The translations under genes and the position numbers were made by a program. Below the pieces are notes generated by a model. It was given only the letters and a program-made list of their open reading frames with translations, had not been told where the DNA came from and ran no database searches. Below, in pieces: positions 52,035 through 61,249 of a stretch of DNA of 64,000 nt. This DNA comes from Desulfobacteraceae bacterium. GTDB taxonomy: Bacteria > Desulfobacterota > Desulfobacteria > Desulfobacterales > UBA5852. The stretch lies in NCBI GenBank assembly GCA_014237395.1, contig JABZFP010000014.1, positions 62,001-126,000 on the forward strand, written 5' to 3'. Numbering within the stretch: the first letter of the stretch is position 1; every line of letters begins with the position of its first letter.

Positions 52035-53966
52035 ATGACCGTACGTAAAGAAACGCGACAGTTCCAAACGGAAGTCCGGCAGGTTCTCAAGTTGATCATC
52101 AATTCGCTGTATTCCAACAGCGACATTTTTCTTCGCGAACTCATATCGAATGCGTCCGATGCCATTGACAAGCTGCGCTTCAAAGCCCAGACCGAACCGG
52201 ATCTCCTGGGCGAGGACAACGAGTTCAAAATCAAGATCACCCGCGACGGCATCAAGCGCACCATTGAAATTGCCGACAACGGCATCGGGATGACCTACGA
52301 TGAGGTCAACGAGAACATCGGCACCATTGCCCGCAGCGGCACCGCGGCTTTTCTCGAAGCCATGGAAGCCCTCAAGGGCAAAGACAACCTCACGCCCGAG
52401 CTGATCGGTCAGTTCGGGGTTGGGTTTTACAGTGCGTTTATCGTGGCTGACAAGGTAACGCTGGTGACCCGCGCGGCCGGTGAAACGACGGCAACGCGCT
52501 GGGAATCGGCGGGTGACGGCACCTATACGGTGGAGGAGACCGACAAGCCGGGGCGTGGCACCACCATAACGCTTGAATTACGACCTGCTGAGAAAGACCA
52601 ACCCGACTATACGGATGAATGGACCCTGCGCGGCATCATCAAAAAGCATTCAGATTTTGTGTCCTACCCGATCGTGATGGACGTGGAAAAACAGGAGCCC
52701 ATTCCCAAAGATGAACAAATCCTCGACGGTGACGGCAAACCGGTGGGTGAAACGACCCGCACCGTGATCAAAGAGGAAACCCTCAACTCCATGAAGGCCA
52801 TCTGGGCTCGGGACAAGAAAACCATCACCGAAGACGAGTACAAGGAGTTCTACACCCACATCAGTCACGACTGGAACCCGCCCCAGACCCATTTGCATTT
52901 TAAACTGGAAGGCACCACCGAGTATACGGCGCTGCTTTACATCCCTTCCAAAGCCCCGCTGGATCTCTTCCAGCCGGACGCCAAACACGGGGTTCACCTG
53001 TATTCCCGCCGGGTGTTTATCATGGACGATTGCCGGGAGCTCCTGCCGGAATACTTCAGCTTCGTCAAAGGGGTGGTGGACGCCCCGGACCTCAATCTGA
53101 ATATCAGCCGGGAGATTCTTCAGCAGGATCGACTGGTGCTGAATATCCGCAAGAACCTGGTCAAGAAACTTTTTGAGCTGCTCAAGGGCATGGAACCCGA
53201 AGCATACCATTCCTTTTACAAAGAGTTCGGCCCGATCCTCAAAATCGGTCTTTACACCGATACGACCCAACAAACCAAACTGGCGGATCTGGTGCGGTAC
53301 AAAACGACCAAATCCGATGACCAGTGGGTATCCTTGCGGGAGTATGTCGATCGTATGCAGGAGGGCCAGGAAGCCATTTACTACCTGACCGGCGACAACC
53401 CGGCGGCGTTGCTCAACAGCCCACATCTGGAGCAGCTTAAGGCCAAAGACTATGAAGTCCTGCTGATGACCGATCCGGTGGATGAATGGGCTATCCAATC
53501 CCTCAAAGAGTATGACGGCAAGCCGCTCAAGAGTGCTGAAAAAGGGGATTTGGATCTGGCGGAAAAAGACGAAAAGAAAGATGATGATCGCTTTGCCGAC
53601 CTGTTCGCGGTGATTCGCAAAACCCTGCAGGATGACGTCAAAGAAGTCAAACGCTCATCCCGACTATTGGATTCCGTGGCCTGCCTTGCCGGCGACGCCA
53701 TGGATATGAGTGGTTACATGGAAAAGATCATGAAAGCCACAGGGCAGGATCTCCCCAAGGTGAAGCGTGTCCTGGAACTCAATACATCGCATCCGGTCAT
53801 GGAAAAAATCCATGGCGTCTACAAGGAGAATCCTGAAGATCCGCGACTGGCGGAATACAGTCACCTGCTTTATGACCTGGCTGTCATCGGCGAGGGCGGT
53901 AAATTGGACAATCCCTCCCGTTTCGGTAAAATGATCGGGGATATGCTGGTGACGGCGCTCAATTGA
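52035..53966 (+). CDS. htpG: Molecular chaperone HtpG (Hsp90)
   Basis: '[39 protein letters not shown]', '[20 protein letters not shown]'. Confidence 0.98.
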   Translation: MTVRKETRQFQTEVRQVLKLIINSLYSNSDIFLRELISNASDAIDKLRFKAQTEPDLLGEDNEFKIKITRDGIKRTIEIADNGIGMTYDEVNENIGTIARSGTAAFLEAMEALKGKDNLTPELIGQFGVGFYSAFIVADKVTLVTRAAGETTATRWESAGDGTYTVEETDKPGRGTTITLELRPAEKDQPDYTDEWTLRGIIKKHSDFVSYPIVMDVEKQEPIPKDEQILDGDGKPVGETTRTVIKEETLNSMKAIWARDKKTITEDEYKEFYTHISHDWNPPQTHLHFKLEGTTEYTALLYIPSKAPLDLFQPDAKHGVHLYSRRVFIMDDCRELLPEYFSFVKGVVDAPDLNLNISREILQQDRLVLNIRKNLVKKLFELLKGMEPEAYHSFYKEFGPILKIGLYTDTTQQTKLADLVRYKTTKSDDQWVSLREYVDRMQEGQEAIYYLTGDNPAALLNSPHLEQLKAKDYEVLLMTDPVDEWAIQSLKEYDGKPLKSAEKGDLDLAEKDEKKDDDRFADLFAVIRKTLQDDVKEVKRSSRLLDSVACLAGDAMDMSGYMEKIMKATGQDLPKVKRVLELNTSHPVMEKIHGVYKENPEDPRLAEYSHLLYDLAVIGEGGKLDNPSRFGKMIGDMLVTALN

Positions 53967-54100
53967 TGCGCCGCCAAGAAGGGTAGGGTCAACCGGACAT
54001 GTTCGATGGCTTGTGGCCGCATCGCGCATGATCCACAGCGCCCATTTTTGCAAGCGGCCGACCGGGGATGGGCGATGCGACACCCGGCCGGCCGTTTTAC

Positions 54101-54316
54101 TCAACTTCCGGGTTGGTATTTAAAGGACAGGCTGACGCGGGCGCGGAAGGCGGCGACCTTTCCGTTCTCAATCTTCATGTCCAGTTTGGTAATTTCCGCC
54201 ACACGCAAATCGCGCAGATTGGCCCCGGCGGTCTCCACCGCCGCGCGTGCCGCGTCTTCCCATGATTTAGCGCTCGTTCCCACCAATTCGATGACTTTGT
54301 AAATGCTGTCGGTCAT
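54101..54316 (-). CDS. Dodecin family protein
   Basis: 71 aa 'SIYKVIELVGTSAKSWEDAARAAVETAGANLRDLRVAEITKLDMKIENGKVAAFRARVSLSFKY'. Confidence 0.95.
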   Translation of the reverse strand: MTDSIYKVIELVGTSAKSWEDAARAAVETAGANLRDLRVAEITKLDMKIENGKVAAFRARVSLSFKYQPGS

Positions 54317-54720
54317 GATGTGCCTCCCTTGTTATGGCGTGAATGTTGCGATCCGAACAGGTTTGCAAGGTCTATAAGATCCCCAACCATCCTGCCAGGT
54401 CCTGATGGTGTTTCGTCAGGCAGCGCTGGCGCCCAAAACCATGATGCGGTGTGAAGGCCACATGCGCGGTGGTGCTGACAGGTCTGCTGCATTTCGTGCC
54501 TTCCGGCGTTGACGATTATGCCTATGGCTTCAAGCTGCCGCGTGGGCGGGATTCAGGTGAGGTGTGGGTGCCGGTTGAAAGGGGGAGAGTGAGACGGAAG
54601 ATGATGATGAAGAGGATCAGATCCCGGAAAACGCTAGCTTAAATCATTACCGGGGTCTACGCCCGATGTCAAGCAGCCGTTCCCTATGGTCGGGGATCGG
54701 GCGGGCCGTGACGATCGGGC

Positions 54721-55128
54721 CTATTGGGAATTGGAGTAGAGTTGCACCAGTTTCTGGAATCGGTCCCGGCCTAAAATTTTGCGGACTTCCACAACGAAAC
54801 GGTTTTTTTCCGCATACAATTCGGTGCGTGCTTCTTCCAGCTTTTGTAATTGGCGATTCACCGCGGCTTCGTCCAGATTCGGCGCTTCCATTAAATTCTG
54901 ATATTCGAATTGTTCCTTCTCGACCCGATTGGTCAGATCGATCATGCGACGCCGATACTTTACAAAAAGTTTGTCTAGCTTTTTGTCATCGCCCGATGTG
55001 AGGCGTAATGCCTTGATGAATTCGGGATCTTTCCACCATTTCCCGCTCGGCATGGTCTGGCCCATTGCCAGGGGGGCCAGTGCCAGTAGGACTATCAGGG
55101 GAATTCCTATGATGAAGTGCTTCAACAT
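54721..55128 (-). CDS. Periplasmic Spy/CpxP/CnrX-like heavy-metal-resistance-type protein
   Basis: Signal peptide, helical charged body 'DDKKLDKLFVKYRRRMIDLTNRVEKEQFEYQNLM'; position after sigma/anti-sigma. Confidence 0.7.
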   Translation of the reverse strand: MLKHFIIGIPLIVLLALAPLAMGQTMPSGKWWKDPEFIKALRLTSGDDKKLDKLFVKYRRRMIDLTNRVEKEQFEYQNLMEAPNLDEAAVNRQLQKLEEARTELYAEKNRFVVEVRKILGRDRFQKLVQLYSNSQ

Positions 55129-55153
55129 GCCTCAACTCCTTTCGTGGCGCGGC

Positions 55154-55672
55154 TCAGGACATGGAATCGTCGTCGAGAGGGGGGATCAAAAAATCAATGA
55201 ATCCTCTATCATAGCCACCATCCAAGCTTTCTGACAAGGCCAAATAGGCTGGGGGAAGCGCGTTAACGGCCAGTGCCTGGGCTTTGATCATCGCAGGATC
55301 TTCCACAGCGGCGACCGGCAGCGTTGTCGGTGAAATCCCTGGCAGGCGGTTGTTATCTCCCACCCATAAAACAATCGCTAATAGCGCCGCTGACAGAACG
55401 CTTCCGGCGGCGGCCCATCTCCATCGGCGGCGGGAAAGACGATGGCGTTCGGACCGGGCGGCCGGAAGAACGAAGTGCCGTTCCGGCGCGGGCGTTGCCT
55501 TGACCGCCTGTCGGCGCAATCGCTCAAGGTCGTTTTCCAGTGCAGACACCGCTTTACGGCAAGAATCGCATTGCGCCAAATGGTTTCTTTCCGAAACGTG
55601 CATGGCATCGTCATCGGCGACGATCCGGGTGATCCGGTGTTCCGAAAGATGGTTTGCAACGTCAGCGCTCAC
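55154..55672 (-). CDS. Zinc-finger anti-sigma factor
   Basis: 'HLAQCDSCRKAV' HxxxCxxC, single TM; overlaps the sigma gene by 4 nt. Confidence 0.85.
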   Translation of the reverse strand: MSADVANHLSEHRITRIVADDDAMHVSERNHLAQCDSCRKAVSALENDLERLRRQAVKATPAPERHFVLPAARSERHRLSRRRWRWAAAGSVLSAALLAIVLWVGDNNRLPGISPTTLPVAAVEDPAMIKAQALAVNALPPAYLALSESLDGGYDRGFIDFLIPPLDDDSMS

Positions 55673-56292
55673 GGTTGGGCCTCCTTGATAAACGCACGAA
55701 AGGCAGTATCGTTTTTGAATTTGCCCAGCGCCCGGTAGAGATGCGTCTTGACGGTGCTCTCGCTTTTATGGAGGACTTCCGCAATTTCTTTTATACCGAG
55801 CTCGTCAAGAAATCGCAATAAAAAGACCTCTTGCTCCATTTTCGATAGCTGACCCAGCATGGTCTGCACCTTCTGCCAGAATTCCTTGCGGACGATGGCG
55901 TCGATGGGTTCGCCGTTGCGTTCCCCCGGCGGTTCCGCCTGGGCATCTTCTTCATTGTCGTTGTCGTTCAGCACGCTGAACAGGGAACGAAATTTTTGCC
56001 GGCGATGATAGTCTTTCACACGGTTGACGGCGATGCGATACAGCCAACTCTCAAAGCGTTCCGGTTGCTGAAGTTTCTTCAAACTGCGAAAGGCCTTCAG
56101 GAACACGTCCTGGCAGATATCCTCGGCATCTTCGCGCGACCGGGTGCGATAAAAGATCATGCGGAAAATTTTGGGCTCCAAAATCGTTACCAACTGCTGG
56201 AAGGCAAATCGGTTGCCGTCCCGAGCGGCCGTAGCCAACTGGCTGACGTCGGTGTCGCGATCATGGGGTGGGGGTGACGAGGTTGCGGCCAT
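55669..56292 (-). CDS. ECF-type RNA polymerase sigma factor
   Basis: 'TRSREDAEDICQDVFLKAFRSLKKLQQPERFESWLYRIAVNRVKDYHRR', 'LLRFLDELGIKEIAEVLHKSESTVKTHLYRALGKFK'. Confidence 0.96.
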   Translation of the reverse strand: MAATSSPPPHDRDTDVSQLATAARDGNRFAFQQLVTILEPKIFRMIFYRTRSREDAEDICQDVFLKAFRSLKKLQQPERFESWLYRIAVNRVKDYHRRQKFRSLFSVLNDNDNEEDAQAEPPGERNGEPIDAIVRKEFWQKVQTMLGQLSKMEQEVFLLRFLDELGIKEIAEVLHKSESTVKTHLYRALGKFKNDTAFRAFIKEAQP

Positions 56293-56408
56293 AGCGCATT
56301 TTAACCGTTCCAGTCATTCCTGTCCACAAGCCGGTTGCTCGGCCACTGAAAAACATGGATTCGCCATGCCGCTGGCCGTGGCCGGCAGCGGCATGGCGGG
56401 AGCCTGCC

Positions 56409-56774
56409 TTACCGCCAAACAAAATAATGGAAGATACGCTCGTGATACCGCGGCGGTGTGATCCGTCGCGAGTTGTGCTTGTAACGATAGATCCGGTCAC
56501 TGGATCGCTCCATGCGTTTTGCCAGGGTGCGGCGCTCCCGGGGGGAAAGATCTCCATCCGCAAGGAAGTGCCGCCGGAGCTGATGTACCTGGCGTTGGTC
56601 TCGGTAAAGTTTTTTAGCCTCACGGGGGGTGATTTGACCATTGGCAAGGCCGTGCTGAATGCGTTGTTTCTGCTGACGTTGGCGATCCTTCAAGTTGGCG
56701 GCACTGGCGGTTTGCGTAAAAAACAAAAGACCGGCCACAAAAACGATGGCAATGATGATTGGCTGCTTTTTCAT
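56409..56774 (-). CDS. Small secreted hypothetical protein (121 aa, Arg/Gln-rich)
   Basis: Signal peptide and repeated 'GQITPREAKKLYRDQRQV'/'GDLSPRERRTLAKRMERS' helical units. Confidence 0.7.
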   Translation of the reverse strand: MKKQPIIIAIVFVAGLLFFTQTASAANLKDRQRQQKQRIQHGLANGQITPREAKKLYRDQRQVHQLRRHFLADGDLSPRERRTLAKRMERSSDRIYRYKHNSRRITPPRYHERIFHYFVWR

Positions 56775-56880
56775 GATAGGCCCTCCTTTGGGTTGGTTTT
56801 GACAGGTAAGACGTGTCGGGAAGCGGTTTGGTCGACATGGGCCGGTAAAAAGGAGCGTTCAGGGCGGGCTGGTGCAATAG

Positions 56881-56912
56881 AAAAGGGCGGCTTCGACAGA
56901 AACCGCCCTTTG
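56881..56912 (-). terminator. Intrinsic terminator for the minus-strand PPTase/synthase operon
   Basis: On the minus strand: aaagggcggtttctgtcgaagccgcccttttct. Confidence 0.7.
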
Positions 56913-57056
56913 GTTAGGTTTAAGGAGGAATGCCGGACTTTCGTCCGTCCTTACCGCAATGATAAGGCGGAAAATAGGATGGTCAACCCCGTTGACGGCT
57001 AATTCTCCGTGTGGATGGCTAATTGTTTCAGGGAAAGTGTTTTACAGCAGCGCGGG

Positions 57057-57803
57057 TCAGCACACCATGGAAAAGGCGTACGCCGGGAAGGGCAAGTGGC
57101 TGTGGAGCGTTAGCGAGGGCACGGGGCGGGCATCATGAAAAATGGTGTGCTGCAGAATTTCAATTCGTTTAAGGCTTTCATGAAAGCCCATACCGATATA
57201 TTTGAGATAGGCTTCCTTGGCGGTCCACCGCAGAAACAATTCACGGTTGTCTTTGTTTTGCAGGTCATCCATCTCGCGGCCGGTAAATGCGGTCTGCAGA
57301 ATCGTGTTCCGGCTTTCGGGGCGGATTTTCTCCAAATCCAACCCCAGCACCCGGGCCGGGGCGAGACCTAACCCCGCCACGGCATAATCCCAGGAATGGG
57401 AAATGGAGAGCGGGAGAGACGGATCGCTGGTGAAATAGGGGGCGCCTTTGGTGCGGTAGGCGATCCGGGTGCTGTCGAGCGGTGGCTGTGCGGTTAGAAA
57501 CTGCCGGGCCAGTTGTTTGGCGGCATACCGCCCTGCGATCCATTCTACCTGTTTTTTCAGGGCTTTAAATCCGTTGACAGCATCAATTTCATCCGGCCCT
57601 AAAAAGGATTCGCAAAACGCGTCGTTGTCAAATGCCAACGGCGGTGCCGTTCGAAAGGAAGGGCCGACTGAAAGGGCCAGACACCTTTCCAGCAGGCGTG
57701 GTATCGAAACGAACGCCAGGCGGTATCCCGGCACGGGGCGACGGATGCTGATCAGGGCAGCGGGATCCAGCCTGAGGCTGAGCGGGGGGGCAGATAACGT
57801 CAT
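57057..57803 (-). CDS. 4'-phosphopantetheinyl transferase
   Basis: 'PLSISHSWDYAVAGLGLAPARVLGLDLEKIRPE', 'FLRWTAKEAYLKYIGMG'. Confidence 0.92.
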   Translation of the reverse strand: MTLSAPPLSLRLDPAALISIRRPVPGYRLAFVSIPRLLERCLALSVGPSFRTAPPLAFDNDAFCESFLGPDEIDAVNGFKALKKQVEWIAGRYAAKQLARQFLTAQPPLDSTRIAYRTKGAPYFTSDPSLPLSISHSWDYAVAGLGLAPARVLGLDLEKIRPESRNTILQTAFTGREMDDLQNKDNRELFLRWTAKEAYLKYIGMGFHESLKRIEILQHTIFHDARPVPSLTLHSHLPFPAYAFSMVC

Positions 57804-57873
57804 GGTTTATAACCGGCATGCTGCCGACAGGCCGGGACGGCGGCACCGCCCGGTCGGCAGCCAATGACAGGCA

Positions 57874-60800
57874 TCAAGATGCGCGCCGGGCAACCCCCTT
57901 GGTTTGCAGTGCATCCAGTATCTGGTTCTCCTCGGCCAGGTGGTCGACCTGGACCATTTCAAAGTCGTCGATGGCGATATGCAGCAGGCCTTCGGTGTCC
58001 ACCAGGCGAAGCTGGTAGGTGTTGGTTTCCTCCCCCTGGGACGTTTTTTCGGTGATGCACAGATAGGGCGTCCCCATTTGCAACGGCTGATAGAAGCGCA
58101 TCCGTCCGATGGTATAGGGCAGCACGATGATATTGGTGCTCATCACTTCGAGCATGCCGCCGGTCTGGAACATGGCATCCACAATGGCGACATCCGTGAT
58201 GAATTCCGGCCGCGGGCAATCGGCAAAGAAGGGTTTGTCGCTGCGGTTGACGATGCGGGATATCAAACGGTGCGGTTCGAACGAAAGGATATCCTCGACG
58301 GTCCGGAAAAGCCCATCCATAAACAGCCGGGACGGATGGTAGAGCAGATCCTGGACATTACCTTCATAGTCCACCGGAACGAAAGTGGGCAGGGGGACAT
58401 GTTTCGCCGGCAGCGGTTGTGGGCCGAAGTGGTAAGTCCCTTGATAGTGCAGCGTGGGTTGCCCCATAACGACGCCCTGGGGATTGCGGAACTGGGAGGT
58501 GATGCGACCGTTTATGGTGGTTGCCGCTGGTCCCCGGCGGTTGGCTTCCACCCGTATTTCTTTGGGACGCTTTTTAAGAATCTTGATGCCGTAAGGAATC
58601 GAGAAATCCCGCAGCTCCTGCAAGACCGTATCCGGCGGTGCCAGATGGGCAGCGGCTTCCGCCATGGCTTCGATGCCGGTGGCACCGAGAAAAATCGGGA
58701 TTTCTTCCCTGCTGTGATCCAGCAGGAAAAGATCGCGTTTCAGGTCGAGTATGCGACGGAACGTTTTGGCATTGTCGGATTCCGTGGCCACCTGATCGAG
58801 AAAGGGTGCGATGGTAACCGACGGCATGGTATCTTCGGCCGTCAGCAGACCATCGATATCAAAGGCATGGTCGATTCCCGAAAACACCGCTTCGACGGTG
58901 GTGGTGTCCGCCAGTTCACGCATGAAGTGGACCACGCCGTCGTTCAGGGGCAGGAAGGTCAGCCCCCGTTCTTTAAGAACTGTGTTGACCGTTTCATTGG
59001 TGGCCATGCCGGCCCCTTCCCAGGCGGTCCAGTCGAAGATTTTGACGATCGTTTCGGGGTGGGTCATTCCATACTGCTGGAGCATTTTCCCGATCATATC
59101 ATTGGCGGCCGTATAATCCACCTGCCCCTCGTTGCCCAAACGGGCGGTGACCGAAGAGAAGGTCATCAGGTAGCGCGGCGTATGGTCACCCAAGGCCGCC
59201 AGCACATTCAGAAGCCCGGTCACTTTGGTGTCGAACACCCGGTCAAAAGACGCCATGGTTTTCTTAGGAATGAACTGACTCTCTTCAAGGCCGGCGGCAT
59301 GCAGCACCCCGTCCAGCGGACCGGCCGTGGCCACAGCGGTAGCAACGGTTTCGGCATCGGTGACATCAACCGGATGATAGGCGACCGTCGCACCCAAGGC
59401 CCGCAGGGCATCGAGATTGGCAATGGACGCGCGCGTGCTAAGGGTTCGGTTGAGGGCCTGCTTGATGGTGATCGGTTTGGCATCCGGCATGGTTGCTTTC
59501 AGCCTCGCCATGATAGCCGCCTTGTTGATGGCGGGGTCGGCCAAGGCCGGGTCAAGGTCATCGAGGTTGCTGCGCCCCAGGATGACCAGCTTGATTTTGA
59601 CGGACGCGACCAGTGCTTTCAGGATTTCGAAGGTGATCCCGCGCGCACCGCCGGTCACCAGGAGGGTGTCCCCCTCATGGATGAATCGTGCGGTTTTTTC
59701 CGGTGCCCGGGGTACCAGTTGCAGGACATATTTTTCCCCGTTGGCATACCCGCATTCCACCCGCGGATCGTCGGAAAGCACTTCGTCAAGGAACGTTTCC
59801 GCGCGTTCTTCCATACCCGCAAGAGGGTCTGCGGCAGCGAAATCAACGACTTTAACGCGGGTATCGGCGAGTTCTTTGTTCACTGTTTTCAGCATGCCGG
59901 CCAGGCCCGCCATGAGGGGATCGATGGCACCGCCGTTTTCCCGGTAAGGGAAAATCGTCGAATGCATCGACGGCATGGCGATAAAGGTCCCCGGTCGGTT
60001 GAGCTGATCGAAAAGCCCCTGGATCAGGATGAAGAAGGATTTCAGGCCCTCATTGATGCGATGGTGATCCATGGCGCCGGCGTCAGGGTAGCGCTCCAGC
60101 GGGGCCAGATGGATGACGCCGTCGATCCGATCACCGGATTCCTGGAGATGGGTCAAAATCGTTTTTACATTTTGAGGATCGTGCCAGCTACAGGGGATGT
60201 CGGCACCCTCGCCGTCACCGGCAATAATGGCCCGCCCCCCTCGTGAAGCGACTTTCTCCGCCATGATGGCCGCATAACGACCGCCTTTCGACGCAATCAA
60301 AATCGTTTGACCCGTCATCCCAGAGGCCGTGGCCGGCGCCGCTGTGGCGACTGCGGTGGTGATAATCAGGCGCTTGACCGGACCGGCAATCGGAGCATCG
60401 TCGGCGGCTGTCGGTTCCGATAGTTCAGCCGCCGACTTGCTTGCCGGGGCTTCGGTGGCCGTATCCCCGCTCGGGATCTGCCGCCCGAGGTAATCGGCCA
60501 GTTTGGCGATGGTATTGAGATCGCGCAGCTTGAGATCTTCGGGGACTTCTAACCCGAAGCGCTCGGAAACCTTGCCGAAGATTTCGACCTGCTTGACGGT
60601 GTCGATGCCGAGATCGGCTTCCAGGTCGAGCTCGTCTTCGAGCATGTCGGTGGTGTAGCCGGTCTGCTCGGCGATGATGGCCTTGACCGTGGCCAGCACA
60701 TCGGGACCGGCAGCTGCTGCCGGATCGGACGCTGCCGCAGCGGCGGGCTGTGCGCCGGGTGTATCCCCGGCAGGAATTTGCCGCTCCAGGTAATCGGCCA

Positions 60801-61245
60801 GTTTGGCGATGGTATTGAGATCGCGCAGCTTGAGATCTTCGGGGACTTCTAACCCGAAGCGCTCGGAGACCTTGCCGAAGATTTCCACCTGCTTGACGGT
60901 GTCGATGCCGAGATCGGCTTCCAGGTCGAGCTCGTCTTCGAGCATGTCGGTGGTGTAGCCGGTTTGTTCGGCGATGATATTCTTGACCGTGGCCAGCACA
61001 TTGGGACCGGCAGCAGCTGCCGGATCGGACGCTGCCGCAGCGGCGGGCTGTGCGCCGGGTGTATCCCCGGCAGGAATTTGGCGTCCGAGGTAATCGGCCA
61101 GCTTGGCGATGGTGTTGAGATCGCGCAGTTTGAGATCTTCGGGGACCTCGAGGCCGAAGCGCTCGGAGACCTTGCCGAAGATTTCGACCTGCTTGACGGT
61201 GTCGATGCCGAGATCGGCTTCCAGGTCGAGCTCGTCTTCGAGCAT
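57874..61245 (-). CDS. 3' part of multidomain PUFA/PKS-like synthase: three tandem ACPs, KR, DH-like C-terminus (frame-split from the upstream part)
   Basis: ACP repeats 'DMLEDELDLEADLGIDTVKQVEIFGKVSERFGLEVPEDLKLRDLNTIAKLADYL' x3; KR 'LLVTGGARGITFEILKALV'; C-terminal hot-dog-like region. Confidence 0.9.
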   Translation of the reverse strand: MLEDELDLEADLGIDTVKQVEIFGKVSERFGLEVPEDLKLRDLNTIAKLADYLGRQIPAGDTPGAQPAAAAASDPAAAAGPNVLATVKNIIAEQTGYTTDMLEDELDLEADLGIDTVKQVEIFGKVSERFGLEVPEDLKLRDLNTIAKLADYLERQIPAGDTPGAQPAAAAASDPAAAAGPDVLATVKAIIAEQTGYTTDMLEDELDLEADLGIDTVKQVEIFGKVSERFGLEVPEDLKLRDLNTIAKLADYLGRQIPSGDTATEAPASKSAAELSEPTAADDAPIAGPVKRLIITTAVATAAPATASGMTGQTILIASKGGRYAAIMAEKVASRGGRAIIAGDGEGADIPCSWHDPQNVKTILTHLQESGDRIDGVIHLAPLERYPDAGAMDHHRINEGLKSFFILIQGLFDQLNRPGTFIAMPSMHSTIFPYRENGGAIDPLMAGLAGMLKTVNKELADTRVKVVDFAAADPLAGMEERAETFLDEVLSDDPRVECGYANGEKYVLQLVPRAPEKTARFIHEGDTLLVTGGARGITFEILKALVASVKIKLVILGRSNLDDLDPALADPAINKAAIMARLKATMPDAKPITIKQALNRTLSTRASIANLDALRALGATVAYHPVDVTDAETVATAVATAGPLDGVLHAAGLEESQFIPKKTMASFDRVFDTKVTGLLNVLAALGDHTPRYLMTFSSVTARLGNEGQVDYTAANDMIGKMLQQYGMTHPETIVKIFDWTAWEGAGMATNETVNTVLKERGLTFLPLNDGVVHFMRELADTTTVEAVFSGIDHAFDIDGLLTAEDTMPSVTIAPFLDQVATESDNAKTFRRILDLKRDLFLLDHSREEIPIFLGATGIEAMAEAAAHLAPPDTVLQELRDFSIPYGIKILKKRPKEIRVEANRRGPAATTINGRITSQFRNPQGVVMGQPTLHYQGTYHFGPQPLPAKHVPLPTFVPVDYEGNVQDLLYHPSRLFMDGLFRTVEDILSFEPHRLISRIVNRSDKPFFADCPRPEFITDVAIVDAMFQTGGMLEVMSTNIIVLPYTIGRMRFYQPLQMGTPYLCITEKTSQGEETNTYQLRLVDTEGLLHIAIDDFEMVQVDHLAEENQILDALQTKGVARRAS

Positions 61246-61249
61246 GTCG
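60481..61249 (-). repeat. Tandem repeat of a 300-bp ACP+linker unit (three copies, first truncated)
   Basis: Identical blocks spaced exactly 300 bp (60601, 60901, 61201: gtcgatgccgagatcggcttccaggtcgagctcgtcttcgagcatgtcg). Confidence 0.95.

Noticed and set aside
57904-60246. 780-aa plus-strand ORF opposite the KR/DH part of the synthase
   Set aside because: Antisense shadow ORF of a high-GC coding gene; the minus strand has clear domain motifs
60849-61249. C-terminal Ser/Pro/Thr-rich end of ORF 60849-63989
   Set aside because: Out-of-frame translation of the ACP repeats after the frameshift; not a real domain
60481-61249. Regularly spaced repeats considered as a possible CRISPR-like or satellite array
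   Set aside because: The 300-bp units are in-frame ACP coding repeats, with no short repeat/spacer structure
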